A stretch of DNA of 64,000 nucleotides. Source: PALSA-693 sp963781155 (lineage in GTDB: Bacteria; Actinomycetota; Acidimicrobiia; Acidimicrobiales; Palsa-688). The notes under the pieces are model-generated. The model saw only the letters and a program-made list of their open reading frames with translations, did not search any database and had not been told where the DNA came from. The stretch is taken from positions 558,001 through 622,000 of the forward strand of contig CAWAEC010000016.1 in NCBI GenBank assembly GCA_963781155.1, written 5' to 3'. Shown piece after piece: positions 18,950-28,099 of this stretch (positions are counted from its first letter, which is position 1; every line of letters begins with the position of its first letter). The position numbers and the translations under genes were made by a program.

Positions 18950-19265
18950 CCCGTGCGGCTATCAAGGAGACGTGGCAAAGAGGAGATCACAGTCGAGGTG
19001 CGCGGCCGTGGGTGATCCGGCTTGTGACCTCACCGTGGCTTGGACGATGTTCGAGAGGACGAGCCGGGAACGGTTCATGGCGGCGCTGCCACTCGACCAA
19101 GGGACCTGGGCGCGGGCTCGGGGATGGGCGCTGTGGAAAGCGTTGATCGCCGTCGCCGGACGACCCCTCGACGATCCCGACCGCCGGGGTGTCCGATTCG
19201 GGTCGAGATGGGATGCGCTCGGTGTCATCGATCAGGTGATCGCACAGTCCCGTTCTCTAGACTGA
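18950..19265 (+). pseudogene. C-terminal remnant of an aminoglycoside phosphotransferase-like gene
   Basis: The segment AVGDPACDLTVAWTMF and the following RARGWALWKALIAVAG are the C-terminal hallmark of actinobacterial APH/choline-kinase-like phosphotransferases (DFG-like region and last helices). Just upstream, YQGDVAKRR resembles the HGDV catalytic loop. Only about ten residues separate the two, where relatives have about thirty, so the magnesium-binding loop is deleted. The N-terminal lobe is absent. The stub cannot be an active kinase. Confidence 0.6.
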
Positions 19266-19383
19266 TCGCGGTGCTGTCTCACTACACCCACCCGACTCCC
19301 TCACGAACACTGCCCCAGTGCGCCGTCCGGGGTTACCGTTGTCGCCGGGCGGCCGTGGATCTTCTCTGAGTTACGCTAGCCAC

Positions 19384-19740
19384 ATGAGCGACATCAGGAT
19401 TTATCACAACCCTGCGTGCAGCCACTCTCGAGGCGCATTGCAAATTCTCCAGGAGGGAACAGCTGAGGTCGAGGTCGTGCTGTACCTGGAGACTCCACCC
19501 TCGAAAGCTGAACTCGAACAATTTCTAGATCTGCTGGAGGATCCCCCGGCTGACCTTGTCCGCAAGGACAAACGATTCGCGGAACTAGGCCTGGTCGAGT
19601 CCGATTATCAGAGCCCTGAGCAGGTCGTCGGCCTCCTGTTAGAACACCCCGAGCTAATGCAGCGCCCAATCATTGTCAAGAACAATCAAGCTGTCCTCGC
19701 GCGACCCTCCGAGAAGGTCCTTACCCTCCTCGAAGGTTGA
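19384..19740 (+). CDS. ArsC/Spx-family thioredoxin-fold protein (arsenate reductase-like)
   Basis: Thioredoxin-fold protein of the ArsC/YffB family, 118 aa, the usual length. The active-site region is HNPACSHSRGALQIL at 7-21, with Cys11 as the candidate nucleophile. YLETPPSKAELEQFLDLL, then LGLVESDYQSPEQVVGLL, and RPIIVKNNQAVLARPSEKV (the Arg and cis-Pro segment that binds arsenate and glutathione) follow in family order. It probably reduces arsenate or another oxidised thiol substrate with a glutaredoxin- or mycothiol-type partner. No ars genes are adjacent, so the arsenate role is not secure. Confidence 0.85.
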   Translation: MSDIRIYHNPACSHSRGALQILQEGTAEVEVVLYLETPPSKAELEQFLDLLEDPPADLVRKDKRFAELGLVESDYQSPEQVVGLLLEHPELMQRPIIVKNNQAVLARPSEKVLTLLEG

Positions 19741-20195
19741 ATCCCAGCGTCCAGAACCGGCGATCGGCTCGCTCCCAAATCCTTCCCGTCCGCTACCCCA
19801 ATAGACCCGCGACCAAGGACAGTGGAACACATCCATAACCGCTGGATCTCGGCGTTAGGCGCGTTCCGCCATCCAAAGTCGAGTTTGATAGGGGACGGTC
19901 ATGGCGCCATCAAGATTCGGCGGGAGCGTCGCACCATCCACCGGGGGACATGGTGCACTTCGATGTGCTCACCGGCGCCGCGAACCCGTCTTCGTCTGCC
20001 GCGACATAGGCGAAGACGGATGGCGGCCACGCAGATGGGATGACTTGCGCACTCCAGGCGCCGCACGGGGACGGCGAGGAACGAAGCTTCGTGCTGGGCC
20101 GCAGCCCGCGGGCGTCGGAGCGACGCTTGCTGTGGGGCGGTCGCCGCGTCTTCGCCGGCGCGATCTCGGACCGCCGATAGATAGTCGGAGGAGTT
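19741..20195. other. Gene-poor stretch
   Basis: About 455 bases without a recognised gene. In the frame of the downstream micro-ORF, an ATG at 19950 opens 19 codons and stops at TAG, and a further open stretch ends with TAG at 20178-20180. This could be a decayed coding sequence, but no family is recognisable. Confidence 0.35.
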
Positions 20196-20342
20196 ATGGC
20201 ACCCGTATCCGGCTGCTGTTGTCGACCCTCCGGCACTCTCACTACGGGGGAGGCGGCCCGAAAGTTCATTCGGCGACGTCAGGAGTTGGTCGGTGGCGGT
20301 AAGCAATCCTTTCAACCTGCCGTGGCGTATGTGGAGGAGTGA
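20196..20342 (+). CDS. Cys-rich 48-aa micro-ORF coupled to the next gene
   Basis: Small ORF with a strong ribosome site (CGGAGGAG, 4-5 bases before ATG). The product begins MAPVSGCCCRPSG, with three consecutive Cys, followed by a basic segment EAARKFIRRRQEL. Its TGA overlaps the GTG of the next gene (GTGA), a typical arrangement for translational coupling. The function is unknown; it could be a small metal or redox protein or an upstream regulatory peptide. It has no signal peptide. Confidence 0.5.
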   Translation: MAPVSGCCCRPSGTLTTGEAARKFIRRRQELVGGGKQSFQPAVAYVEE

Positions 20343-21067
20343 CTCACCTGGTTCGACCCTCGGGGCAGCCCGCCGTGCAGCGGCCGCCCACACGTCATCC
20401 CGCCTTCCGGACATCCCCGCGCCTGGTGATCGGGATCGTCTCGGCCATAGTCCTGGTGGCGGCCGCCGTCGGGATCGCCGGGGCCGTGCAGCCGCAAGCA
20501 AAGGCCCGAGCTGCGAGTCCGACCAAGGCGACCAAGACGATCCCCGGTACTATTGGCTCTGCGAGCTCGGCGACGCTTGGGTCGTTTGATTGGCTGGCGT
20601 CAACCACAGCGCCGGCGAGTTGGGCCCGGCTCACCGTCCCTTCCGGCCTCGGAACCTTGTCCTCGCCGCCTGGGTTCCGCACCGTCGACGGCGATCCGGG
20701 CTCGCTGTCGGTGGCCCTTCTCAACTCGACCGGAACCTACCTTGGCTATATCAATGTCACGCCCCGCCAGGCCCCAGAGACCTTGCGGAACTGGGCCACA
20801 TTCCGCACCACCCACCTCCTGGGCGACGACGCCGTCTCCGTCCACGAGGATGCCATGGTGCAATCGGTCCCAACCGCAACAACAGTTCGGTCGTGCCTCA
20901 CCGACGATTACGTGACGACCGTCGGTCACCACCAATTCCATGAGGTGGCCTGCTACGTCATGAACGGCCCCGTCGGCAGCGTCGTGGTTGCCGCCACTGC
21001 TGCGGGTGATCCTGCCCACGTCTGGATCCAACTGCAGCGCGCCGTCGCCGCCTATCCATTTCAGTAG
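20339..21067 (+). CDS. Secreted or membrane-anchored protein of unknown function
   Basis: Protein of 242 aa with a membrane segment at about 31-50 (VIGIVSAIVLVAAAVGIAG) after a basic N-terminus; the rest should be outside the cell. The mature part has two Cys (VRSCLTD and EVACYVMN) that could form a disulfide. The C-terminal segment VGSVVVAATAAGDPAH...LQRAVAAY is repeated almost unchanged in a fragment at 59.5 kb. GTG start overlaps the stop of the upstream micro-ORF; GGAGGA lies just before it. No known domain. Confidence 0.65.
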   Translation: MTHLVRPSGQPAVQRPPTRHPAFRTSPRLVIGIVSAIVLVAAAVGIAGAVQPQAKARAASPTKATKTIPGTIGSASSATLGSFDWLASTTAPASWARLTVPSGLGTLSSPPGFRTVDGDPGSLSVALLNSTGTYLGYINVTPRQAPETLRNWATFRTTHLLGDDAVSVHEDAMVQSVPTATTVRSCLTDDYVTTVGHHQFHEVACYVMNGPVGSVVVAATAAGDPAHVWIQLQRAVAAYPFQ

Positions 21068-21125
21068 GGCGGTCCCCGAAACCGATCGTCGTGGGCCCGC
21101 TGGGCGGCGGCTCGCTGGTTTCTGC

Positions 21126-21665
21126 CTATCCCCGGCCTTCGGCCTTGGTCGTATGGGCAGCAAGGTCATCGGGATGAATCCAGGCGTCTGCCAGTATGGC
21201 GCCGCCGGCTCGGTGCACCGCCTCTCGTATCGGGATCGCCCAGCGATGCTCCAGCAAGGCGACCAACGCCACGCTGCCGGGTGGAATCACGTCAGCCACT
21301 GACCAGGTCTGGTCTCCGCCCAAATATGTTCGCGCCTCAGCCTGACTGCTCACGCCGGCTTGGCCGCTGCTGTCGGCCTCCTCCGCTCCGAGGCCGACGA
21401 GCGCTCCGGCGATATCCCCGAGCTGTGAGAGCTCCTGCGTCGAGTCACTGACCTTAACCTGCACCAATTCCCCATCCTTTCCTTTGGCGACGATCACAGC
21501 ATCGACGAGTCGAACGACTTCCAGCACGCGAAGCCGTCTGAGCTCCCTGATGAGCTCCTCATCCAGCTTGAGATCGTCAAAACCCAGCACGATGATCTGG
21601 ACCGGCCCTCGCTCCTTCCGTTCGGCCCGCGTGAGCGCTGTACCGCGTCGCAACCTCCGCAGCAT
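21126..21665 (-). CDS. DUF6325-like protein
   Basis: Protein of 179 aa related to DUF6325/DUF1269-type actinobacterial proteins. I chose the ATG at 21665 because GGAGGT lies 6 bases before it; the frame stays open further upstream without family similarity. Typical features are VQIIVLGFDDLKLDEELIRE at the start, VVRLVDAVIVAKGKDGELV, then two helices (VALVALLEHRWAIPIREAV; AGGAILADAWIHPDDL). The N-terminal 20 residues are very basic. Proteins of this kind are thought to be cytoplasmic and are sometimes linked to stress; no function is proven. Confidence 0.75.
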   Translation of the reverse strand: MLRRLRRGTALTRAERKERGPVQIIVLGFDDLKLDEELIRELRRLRVLEVVRLVDAVIVAKGKDGELVQVKVSDSTQELSQLGDIAGALVGLGAEEADSSGQAGVSSQAEARTYLGGDQTWSVADVIPPGSVALVALLEHRWAIPIREAVHRAGGAILADAWIHPDDLAAHTTKAEGRG

Positions 21666-22532
21666 GTAGACCTCCGATCGCCCAGCCGTCAGTCGACGGA
21701 TCAGAACCACTCTGGACGTTATCGATATGGAGGCGTGGCGTCCAGCGATGACATGGTTCCGCTTCCCTGCGACCCCGGCGGCCTCCGTGTGCCTCACATC
21801 CTCTTCGTCCCCGTTACTGACAAGCCTCACAGTGTGATCGCCGCCGCGCCAAAGCAAGTCTATTCCGCTCTCGTCGGTCCCGGTGCTCTGAGCACGTGGA
21901 GTCGCGCTCGGCCGGCTCGCCTTGCGAGCGGCGATCCGCGTGACAACCACTTGACCCGGTTAGCACGAATTCGAGCCGCAGTAAATGTGGAGCTGGAGAA
22001 CATTCCGGCGCGGTGACCGGGCACTCGGCCCGTAGAGGAGGGGCCACAAAGCCGTCTCGAGGACCCCCTCGTGGTGCAAGGCACCCCCGCGGTCCACCTC
22101 CGCTACCCCGCGGGGGGCTGACGGCCGCGTGCCGGCCAAGCCATCTGCGTCGTTCGCGGCGAGCAAGTAGCACACCAGCGGCTCCACGACAACTGCCGCC
22201 AAGCGTTCCATATCGTCCGCCTGTGACGACTATTCGTGTGTCCGCTGTCATGCTCGGCGGCTAGCGCTCGAAGACTCCATGCTTTTTGGTTGGTTTCGGT
22301 CTGTCGTGAGGATTGCCATCGGAATCCTCGTCAGAAGGAGTTTGATCGACTCTCGGAGCCTCCGCGAAGTAGCAAACATCAAGTCCCTGAACCGCGCACA
22401 ACGAAAGCAAGGGCAAAGCCACATTGCGGTCGCGCTGGCGAAGCACGGCGACGCTTGTTGACGCACTCCGATGATCCGCCCTAACCTGAGATCGCGGGCC
22501 TCCGTGCCGATCGAGGGCCGAGGAGGGCGGAG
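21666..22532. other. Gene-poor region with an SRPBCC stub
   Basis: About 870 bases without an intact gene; locally lower GC near 22260-22450. The one recognisable item is the SRPBCC fragment at 21813-21899. No RNA gene was found. Confidence 0.4.
21813..21899 (+). pseudogene. N-terminal stub of an SRPBCC/AHSA1-type gene
   Basis: The frame reads VTDKPHSVIAAAPKQVY followed by SALVGPGALSTW, which is the first strand and helix of AHSA1-type SRPBCC proteins (typically ...I.APPE.VY.ALV.P.AL..W). Similarity stops after the Trp and the frame continues without family pattern. It is a 29-residue remnant. Confidence 0.45.
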
Positions 22533-23653
22533 ATGGGTGGGCGTCTACATCGGGTCTTCACCATCTTCGGCTGCGCCGCCTTGAGCCTTATTCCAATCGG
22601 CGTGAGCACCGCCTCGGCTTCAAGCCTGGCCCTGCCTCCATTCTCTATCGAGCCCACTCCGGACCGTCGATGGCACTCAACACCTTGAGCGGAGTGTCGT
22701 GTAGCAGTGGGAATACCTGCGAGGCGGTTGGCGCGTCCTCCGGGGAACCCCTGGCACTGGTCTCGAACGGTTCAATATGGAAGTTGCAGAAGACACCCAC
22801 TATTCCTGGCGGTGGCGACTTCCTTGGGGTGTCGTGCACGGCGCCGGACGCCTGCACAGCGGTCGGTGAGAGCGAAGGCCGGACGTTGGCGGAGCGCTGG
22901 AATGGCACGGCGTGGAGAGTCCAGAAGACGCCAAACCCCCCTCAGGGCGACGCGTTCTCGCTAAACGCCGTATCGTGCAGTTCGACGCGTGCGTGCGTGG
23001 CGGTCGGCGACTACGACCTGTTCGAAGGAGTCACTCTTGCGGAAGCATGGAACGGAACTTCATGGAAGCTCCTGACCATCCCGAGCCCCGCAGGGAGCGC
23101 GGCTCTATTTGGCGTGTCTTGCACGGCGACTAATGCGTGTGTCGCGGTCGGCACCGTGGGAGAAGAGGAATCGATAGCGATGACCGAGATCTGGAACGGC
23201 GGATCCTGGAGCGTCAATTTCCCGCTTCGGCCCACGAACAGTCTCTACGCCCAGTTGGACAGTGTGTCGTGCGCGGCGGCAGACGATTGCACGGCGGTCG
23301 GCTCGAATACGCTGGATACGACGACCGAAGCGGATCTGACCCTGGCCGCTCATTGGAACGGATCGGCATGGACATCGGAGACGACCGCGGACCCCCCAGG
23401 GGGGGCGAGCGACCTTTTCGCAGTGTCATGCCATCCGGCAGGCGCATGTACCGCGGTGGGCGCCCACAACGGACGGGCACTCACGGAAGCATGGAACGGC
23501 ATCTCGTGGCGACTGAAGGCGACGCCGAGCCCGACCGGATCCAGTGGCAGCCTTCTGACGGGGGTGTCATGTCGGCACATCGGTTTGTGCCAGGTCGTCG
23601 GCTGGTACTCAACGGGATCCACGATGACACGCACCCTCGCCGAGAAGGACTGA
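22533..23653 (+). pseudogene. Secreted repeat protein with frameshift between signal peptide and repeats
   Basis: Exported protein built from about seven imperfect repeats of 40-50 residues, each with a core like GVSCTAPDACTAVGESEG followed by LAERWNGTAWRVQKTPNP. Each repeat has a Cys pair and a WNG-W motif, suggesting a beta-propeller. The ATG at 22533 (AGGAGGGCGG just upstream) starts a signal peptide ending in STASA, but that frame stops at about 22690. The repeats run in another frame from about 22650 to 23653. One indel between 22640 and 22670 would restore a protein of about 373 aa. Decay or an assembly error are both possible. Confidence 0.7.
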
Positions 23654-24064
23654 CCGCGCCCGTTTAGTTTCGGCCGTTTCCAGTCCTCCTCTCGTCTCCA
23701 CGCATCAGCATCGTTTCCGCAGGCTCCGGGTATTACACCTGCCATCCCCTCTCTGTGTTCAAGCCGCCGCCAGCGCAGTCCTTTCAGAAGTCGGGACGGA
23801 ATCCAAACGTCCTGTTCCCGTCCCGGGCAGGTCGTCGGGTGGCTGTTGCGTAGCCGAGCATCCCGTTTGGCTTCGTCGGGCCCGAGTCCTGCGCCGAGTA
23901 TTGCCATGCAAAGCGGCGAACTCCTTTTCTGGTACCTCGGCTTCCAGATGAGAACTGCGTCGGGCTGGTATGTCCGCTAGCTCACCCTGGTAACCTGGGG
24001 CCGCATGCGCCGTTCATCGACTTGGCCGCATCCCGCAGGACGAGACGAGCAAGGGAGATAGGAC
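23654..24064. other. Gene-free stretch
   Basis: About 410 bases with no recognisable gene or RNA. AGGGAGATAGGA at its end is the ribosome site of the next gene. Confidence 0.4.
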
Positions 24065-25099
24065 TTGCCTACGGCACCGATGTTGATGGTTCCGAGTAGC
24101 CGCGATGAACTCCTGGACCCGGATTGGCTGCGAGGCAGTCTAAACGATTTCGAGGCCGGCGACCGGATCGTGCGGGTGGAGCGAACGGATTCCACCAAGA
24201 CCCGGGCCGAGAAGCTCCGCTTCGCCGTGACGGTCGAAGGGTCGAACGGGCTCAACGTACGTTTTTATTGCGCCAAGGCGTACCTGGACGGCGTGCCCGT
24301 GACCAGCACCACCGAGGCGCTCTTCTACCGCGATCTGGCGCCTCGGCTCAGCATGCGCGTTACTCGGGTGCCGTACGTGGCGATAGATCCCGACAGCCAG
24401 GCTGCGATCATCGTAATGGAAGACGTGGTGGCCAACGGCGGGCTTTTCATGAACCCGCACCGGACGTTTCCGGTCGCCGTGGCGCGGCAGAGCCTCTCGC
24501 AATTGGCCCGGCTCCATGGCTCGACGTGGGGGCTAGAGCAAGTTAGCGACCTCCAATGGCTGCGCACCTCCCGGTTCCCGTACCGGAGTATGTACAGCGC
24601 TGAATCTTTGCAGGTGCTGCTCGACGACGGCCGAGCCCACGGTTACCCAGCCGAACTGCGAAGCGGGCAAGCCTTATACGACGCTCTGGCGGTGCACGCC
24701 CAAAATCCGGTGACCTGCGTGCTCCACGGCGACCCCCACACCGGGAACGTTTACCTCGATTCTGAGGGTCGCCCGACGTTCTTCGACTACGAGTCCCTGA
24801 ATACGGGTAATTGGGCCCAGGACATCGCCTATCACCTCGGGACTGCCCTGTCGGTCGAGAACCGCCGGGAAAACGAGCAGGAGCTGGTCCGCCATTATCT
24901 CAGCGAGCTGGCCAACTACGGAGGGCCCGCAATCGGTTTCGACGAGGGGTACGACCTGTACCGGCGGAGTTTTTCCTTCGGCTACTTCTTCTGGGTGATA
25001 ACCGTGATTCGTGGCCGGGACGAGGTGCTCGCGCACATGCCCAGACTGGCCGCAGCGCTAAAGGACCACGACACCTACCGCTTACTTGGAGTCATCTAA
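24065..25099 (+). CDS. Phosphotransferase, aminoglycoside/ecdysteroid-kinase-like
   Basis: Kinase-fold phosphotransferase of the APH/EcKinase (DUF1679-like) group, 344 aa. The catalytic loop is CVLHGDPHTGNVYLD at about 218-232, and the magnesium motif is FFDYESLN about 12 residues later. AAIIVMEDVVANGG near 115-128 is the hinge. In this group the substrate is usually a small hydroxylated molecule; aminoglycosides are only one possibility. The TTG at 24065 is preceded by AGGGAGATAGGA. It stands alone on the plus strand. Confidence 0.85.
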   Translation: MPTAPMLMVPSSRDELLDPDWLRGSLNDFEAGDRIVRVERTDSTKTRAEKLRFAVTVEGSNGLNVRFYCAKAYLDGVPVTSTTEALFYRDLAPRLSMRVTRVPYVAIDPDSQAAIIVMEDVVANGGLFMNPHRTFPVAVARQSLSQLARLHGSTWGLEQVSDLQWLRTSRFPYRSMYSAESLQVLLDDGRAHGYPAELRSGQALYDALAVHAQNPVTCVLHGDPHTGNVYLDSEGRPTFFDYESLNTGNWAQDIAYHLGTALSVENRRENEQELVRHYLSELANYGGPAIGFDEGYDLYRRSFSFGYFFWVITVIRGRDEVLAHMPRLAAALKDHDTYRLLGVI

Positions 25100-25631
25100 C
25101 AGCCTGGCTGTGGGACGAACAAACCCGCAGGGCCGTCGATGAACTAGATCGCGGGGCGCAAAGGTGGCGATCTCCGTTCACTCTAGGATCTTCTGCTGGA
25201 GCTGACGCTGGGCGGTGCCCCACCTGATCAAGAGGGGCTTTCTGGTGTCAGGATTGGAAACACCCTCGGCGAGCCGGCCCGGCACCTCGAGCCCGGAGGA
25301 CGCGGCCGTCACCATGGTTGAACACGTTGGCGGACCGCCTCGAACTGGTCGGGGCCGTACTCAGGGTGGCCGCCTCTAACCCAGGAAGGGGGTGTGGGCA
25401 CCCCTTCGAAGACACGTGCAGGCCTGGTTGGCTCGCCCGCCGCCCCAGCGCACACTCACCTGGTGACCTCGGCGTCGAACCGTTACCCCGCAAGCCAGCC
25501 ACTCCCGGACCCGTCTCCTCGAGAGGGCAGGGCCACTTTCTCACCTCAATCGGGGACAGCGGCGCCGGGGCGACGTCATGGCGACACCGAGCAGATCCGA
25601 TACCGACCACACAACCAGCAAGAGGCCGTCA
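25100..25631. other. Gene-free stretch
   Basis: About 530 bases upstream of the membrane reductase operon. Open frames occur in several phases but none has a family pattern. No riboswitch or RNA was recognised. Confidence 0.35.
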
Positions 25632-26982
25632 ATGTCTGACTACGCCGCCACCCCAGCGTCAATCGACGGCGCCGTGCACCTGGTTCCGGCCCGGCCGGTG
25701 CCGTCGCTGGCGCCGATGGTGCGCCGGGCGCTCAAACATCCCCGCTGCATGCACTACAACCGGCTCATAGCCCTAGTGGGCCTGGTCAACGCCACGCTGC
25801 TGGTGCTGCATCTGTTGCGTGGGAATTGGCACATCGCGGACGGCTCCGCCCTGTCCGGCCTGTCGGACCTGATAGTCGTGAATCTCGCTATCGCCGTGCT
25901 CATCCGCCAGCAGCACGTCCTCAACCTCATCTACGCCCCTGGCCGGCCGGGGCTCTCGTGGCTGGCCGCTGCGGCTGCGATGGCTGGTCTCCAAGGTCAA
26001 CCACATCGGCGGCCTGCATGTGGGGGCGGCCGTGGCCGCCACGCTGTGGCTGTGCGCCTTCACCGTGATCGCCGCCATCGCCCACGCCGGCCGACCGCCC
26101 GCGGCAGACCTCACCACCGTCGTGTTGGCCGGGAGCTTGGTCACGCTGGCCCTCGTGGTGGTGCTGGGCGCGTTGCCGCCCGTGCGGGCCCGGATACACA
26201 ACCTGTTCGAGCTGACCCACCGCTTCGGCGGCTGGACGTCGGTCGGACTGTTCTGGGCGCTCACCGTGCACCTGACCCACAGCGACTGGGGCGCCTGGCA
26301 GATCAAAGTCCTCGGGCTGATCACGGCCAGCATCGTCTGGCCCTGGCTCAAGTTACGTCGGGTCGCGGTAACGATTGACCGTCCCTCCTCACACGCCGCC
26401 ATCGTCCACCTGAACTACGGCGTCACCCCCGCGCATGTGGCCGGCGTGGCCATCAGCCGAAGCCCGCTGCGAGAGTGGCACGCCTTCGCCACTGTCACCA
26501 CCCCAGGCCGATCCGGCTACCGGCTGTTGGTCTCCCGCGCCGGCGATTGGACGGCGCGCTTCATCGACGACCCGCCCTCGCACCTGTGGGTCCGGGGCGT
26601 CCCCACCCGAGCACCCATGGCCGCCATCGAAGTCATGTACCGCCGGGTTGTCTATGTCGTTACCGGCAGCGGCATCGGCCCCGCCCTGGGCCAGATCCTG
26701 ACCTCGCCGGTTCCGGCCCGGCTGGTGTGGTCCACCCGCAACCCGCGCGCCACTTACGGCGACGCCCTCGTCGACGAGGTGTTGGCCGCCCATCCCGACG
26801 CCCTCATTTGGGACACCACCGAACGCGGCAAACCTGACCTGCTCCAACTGGCCCACCAGGTCAGTCGGGACTTCGCGGCCGAAGCGGTCCTCGTGGTCAG
26901 CAACAAGGCCGGGACCTGGAACGTCGTCCACGGCCTGGAACGGCTGGGCATACCGGCCTTCGGGCCCATCTGGGACTCCTGA
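25632..26982 (+). pseudogene. TmpA-like membrane oxidoreductase with one frameshift
   Basis: Membrane protein with a cytosolic reductase-like half, about 450 aa if repaired. The first part (MSDYAATPASIDG..., helices around NRLIALVGLVNATLLVLHLL) runs from 25632 to about 25960; the rest continues in another frame (LRLRWLVSKVNHIGGLHVGA) to 26982. RIHNLFELTHRFGGWTSVGL resembles the membrane core of fungal TmpA and of ferric-reductase-type proteins. The C-terminal half (VYVVTGSGIGPALGQIL; RLVWSTRNPRATYG; LVVSNKAGTWNVVHGLERLG) looks like the NADP-binding half of a ferredoxin reductase fold. Electron-transfer function is inference. The downstream patatin gene starts 32 bases later. Confidence 0.65.
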
Positions 26983-27014
26983 TCACCCCACCCTCACTGT
27001 TCGGAGAACACGCC

Positions 27015-27785
27015 ATGAACACCACCGACAATCCCCGCTCCAAGGTCGCCTTCGTGTTCGAAGGCGGCGGCAGCCTGGCCGCCACCCAGATCGGAATGCT
27101 GCGAGCGTTGACCGAAGTCCGGCTGCGCCCGGAACTGGTCATCGGGACATCCGCCGGGGCGATCAACGCGGTGGCCTTTGCTGCGAATCCGACGTCGGGC
27201 GGGCTAGCCCAGTTGGAAGCCCTTTGGCTGTCGCTACGCCGCAGAGACATGCTCCGGTTGCGGGCCCTGCTCCAAGGCCATTTCGCCGATCGGCGCCTCG
27301 AGGACGGGCAGCTCCCCGCGCACGTGGTGACCACCGACCTGGCCTCAGGGGCAGCCCACGTCATCAGCGCCGGCCCGGTGGTCGAGGCCCTCCTGGCCAG
27401 CGCGGCCATTCCCGGCCTGTTCCCACCGGTGACCATCGACGAGCGCCACCTCGTCGACGGGGCCCTGGTGGCCAACACCCCGGTCCGCCAAGCCGAGGAG
27501 CTCGCCGCCACCGACGTGTACGTCCTGGCCGTGGCAACCCAGGGGCACGCCGGCCGCCCCACTGCCCCAGCCGAGCTGGCCCCATCGGGCTTGAGTACCG
27601 TCCCCGCCGGCACCGCACCCCACTCCCAATGCTCGCCGGCCCGCGTGCACCTCATTCCAGCCCCCACCAGCCCGGCCGGCAACATCCTCGACTTCCGGTA
27701 CAGCGCACAGCTCATGGCTGAGAGCTACCAGCTCACCCGCCAGTGGCTGGCCCAGGCCGAGCCCGTGGCCACCGCCGCGGCATGA
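27015..27785 (+). CDS. Patatin-like phospholipase
   Basis: Serine lipase of the patatin family (RssA-like), 256 aa. The oxyanion region is FVFEGGGSLAATQIGML at 13-29, where the usual GGGxxG has Ala instead of the last Gly. The nucleophile elbow GTSAGAIN is at about 45-52 with Ser47, and the catalytic Asp lies in HLVDGALVANTP near 150. So the Ser-Asp dyad is present. It probably cleaves acyl esters of membrane lipids. It sits 32 bases after the membrane reductase gene and overlaps the next gene by four bases, so the three look like one operon. Confidence 0.88.
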   Translation: MNTTDNPRSKVAFVFEGGGSLAATQIGMLRALTEVRLRPELVIGTSAGAINAVAFAANPTSGGLAQLEALWLSLRRRDMLRLRALLQGHFADRRLEDGQLPAHVVTTDLASGAAHVISAGPVVEALLASAAIPGLFPPVTIDERHLVDGALVANTPVRQAEELAATDVYVLAVATQGHAGRPTAPAELAPSGLSTVPAGTAPHSQCSPARVHLIPAPTSPAGNILDFRYSAQLMAESYQLTRQWLAQAEPVATAAA

Positions 27786-28099
27786 ACGGAACTCTCCTCG
27801 ACATGCTCACCTCTAGCACCGAAGCTACACGACTCCAGGAGGACCCGTTCGAGGCCTACGGGGAAGATCTCTGCGTGACCGAGCGGCTGGTCGTCAGCCC
27901 TCTGGTCGGAGTCTTTCAGCCCACGCAGTCGGAGCCCGCCGGTTCCCGCATCGGCGTCGGAACAGTGCTGGGCAGCGTCGCTGGGCACCCGGTTCGGTCG
28001 CCGTTCGGCGGCCGTTTGATGGGTATCCTCGCCCATCCCGGAGAGCGCATACGGTCCGGTCAACCCGTAGCCTGGCTGCAAACGGAACACCCGCAATGA
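27782..28099 (+). CDS. Biotinyl/lipoyl-like domain protein lacking the modified lysine
   Basis: Protein of 105 aa whose last 65 residues look like a biotinyl/lipoyl domain: VVSPLVGVFQPT, then VLGSVAGHPVRSPFGGRLMG, and GILAHPGERIRSGQPVAWLQ. In biotin carriers the hairpin reads AMKM or DK; here the hairpin position is SPFGGRLMG with no Lys, so it probably is not biotinylated or lipoylated. It may be a structural adapter, as in membrane-fusion or RnfC-type hammerhead domains. ATG overlaps the patatin stop (ATGA), indicating translational coupling. Confidence 0.6.
   Translation: MNGTLLDMLTSSTEATRLQEDPFEAYGEDLCVTERLVVSPLVGVFQPTQSEPAGSRIGVGTVLGSVAGHPVRSPFGGRLMGILAHPGERIRSGQPVAWLQTEHPQ

Noticed and set aside
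22236..22484. Short frames in the AT-richer patch near 22.3 kb
   Set aside because: No ribosome site, no family pattern and overlapping in both directions.
27743..27781. Longer version of the biotinyl-like protein starting at 27743
   Set aside because: The extra residues lie inside the patatin gene and the ATGA overlap at 27782 is a better start.
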